A stretch of DNA of 6,449 nucleotides. Origin: Acetobacteraceae bacterium. GTDB lineage: Bacteria; Pseudomonadota; Alphaproteobacteria; Acetobacterales; Acetobacteraceae. The stretch covers positions 1 to 6,449 of the forward strand of contig JASHVY010000002.1 of NCBI GenBank assembly GCA_030044345.1. The letters are read 5' to 3'. The notes beneath the pieces are model-generated. The model was not told where the DNA came from, did no database searches, and was given only the letters and a program-made list of their open reading frames with translations. The translations under genes were made by a program, and so were the position numbers. Shown here piece by piece: positions 6,195 to 6,449 of this stretch; the stretch's first letter is position 1; each line of letters starts with the position of its first letter.

Positions 6195-6230
6195 CGACAT
6201 CGGTCCGTAAGAACGTTCCGCTACCTCCAC

Positions 6231-6250
6231 CTCCTCATCGTGGTGAGGAG
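6231..6250. repeat. Perfect 7-bp stem-loop
   Basis: CTCCTCA (6231-6237) and TGAGGAG (6244-6250) pair perfectly around the six-base loop TCGTGG. No T-run follows on either strand. The CCTCA/TGAGG arms recall palindromic intergenic elements that are frequent in some alphaproteobacteria; one copy in this window cannot show that it is a dispersed repeat. Confidence 0.45.
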
Positions 6251-6267
6251 AAGCGGAATGCCCCGTC

Positions 6268-6297
6268 TTTCCTGCAAGCTGCTTTCCCGCAAGCTGC
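6268..6297. repeat. 15-bp tandem duplication
   Basis: TTTCCTGCAAGCTGC (6268-6282) is followed directly by TTTCCCGCAAGCTGC (6283-6297), identical except for one base. In the uncalled minus-strand open frame this reads as the duplicated pentapeptide QLAGK. It looks like a slippage duplication in non-coding DNA or in a decayed gene. Confidence 0.6.
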
Positions 6298-6449
6298 AAG
6301 ACGCAACCGGACGGAAGGACAGCTTCATCGCAAGGTCCTCTCCAGCCACGAACCTTGGCACGGAGAACACGGGCGGAACTGGGTGGGGAGCCTGGCTCGT
6401 CACAGGCCTCTTCAAAATCGATGCAGCCCTCCTGGCGTGCTTCCGCGTC

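Larger units (their letters stand above)
5739..6449. other. About 710 bases without a convincing gene, upstream of the aco operon
   Basis: All open frames here lack a good start, a ribosome binding site or recognisable protein features. Several begin with TTG and one runs into the acoA start. A minus-strand frame is open from the right edge (6449) to a stop at 6128-6126, giving 107 codons. Its product is rich in Cys and resembles no family I know, so it is not called. The stretch instead carries ordered short repeats and palindromes, listed separately, plus an A/T-richer island at about 6047-6078. It most likely contains the aco promoter and its regulatory sites. The nonamer GAACGTTCC occurs at 5739-5747, next to the acoA start, and again at 6211-6219. 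Confidence 0.6.

Noticed and set aside
6388..6410. Imperfect hairpin GAGCCTG/CAGGCCTC considered as a terminator
   Set aside because: The stem has a bulge, no gene ends just before it on the plus strand, and the following bases (TTCAAAA) are not a T-run.

Overview
The window is GC-rich and dominated by minus-strand genes. Its gene content suggests a proteobacterium, most likely an alphaproteobacterium; this rests on overall look and gene families, not on a marker gene. Five protein genes are well supported, and no rRNA, tRNA, CRISPR array or insertion sequence was seen.

Layout, left to right. Positions 77-1663 (minus) encode a Tat-exported family 5 (peptide/opine/nickel type) ABC transporter solute-binding protein. 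The rest of that transporter would lie beyond the left edge. A 243-base divergent spacer follows, carrying a clean 7-4-7 inverted repeat. Positions 1907-2512 (plus) encode a small XRE-type regulator with a C-terminal cupin domain. It is a good candidate for a local sensor that controls the transporter, itself, or both.

Positions 2580-5738 (minus) hold a compact operon, transcribed in the order acoA, acoB, acoC. These encode the E1 alpha, E1 beta and E2 components of an acetoin dehydrogenase (acetoin-cleaving) complex. The E2 is the unusual short form: one lipoyl domain joined to an alpha/beta-hydrolase domain, with no subunit-binding domain and no classical acyltransferase domain. Together the three proteins should convert acetoin, CoA and NAD+ to acetaldehyde and acetyl-CoA, with an E3 (dihydrolipoamide dehydrogenase) supplied from elsewhere. 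No E3, acoX or acoR gene is in the window. The operon converges on the XRE-cupin gene, and a stem-loop spans the acoC stop codon.

Positions 5739-6449 (about 710 bases) contain no convincing gene. This upstream flank of the aco operon is rich in short ordered repeats: three 13-base imperfect palindromes in tandem, a sigma-54-like GG/GC element beside a hairpin, two overlapping palindromes, a perfect 7-bp stem-loop and a 15-bp tandem duplication. It is the least explained part of the window and probably holds the operon's control region. No wholly new system was found. The most unusual items are the E2 architecture and the repeat-rich leader.
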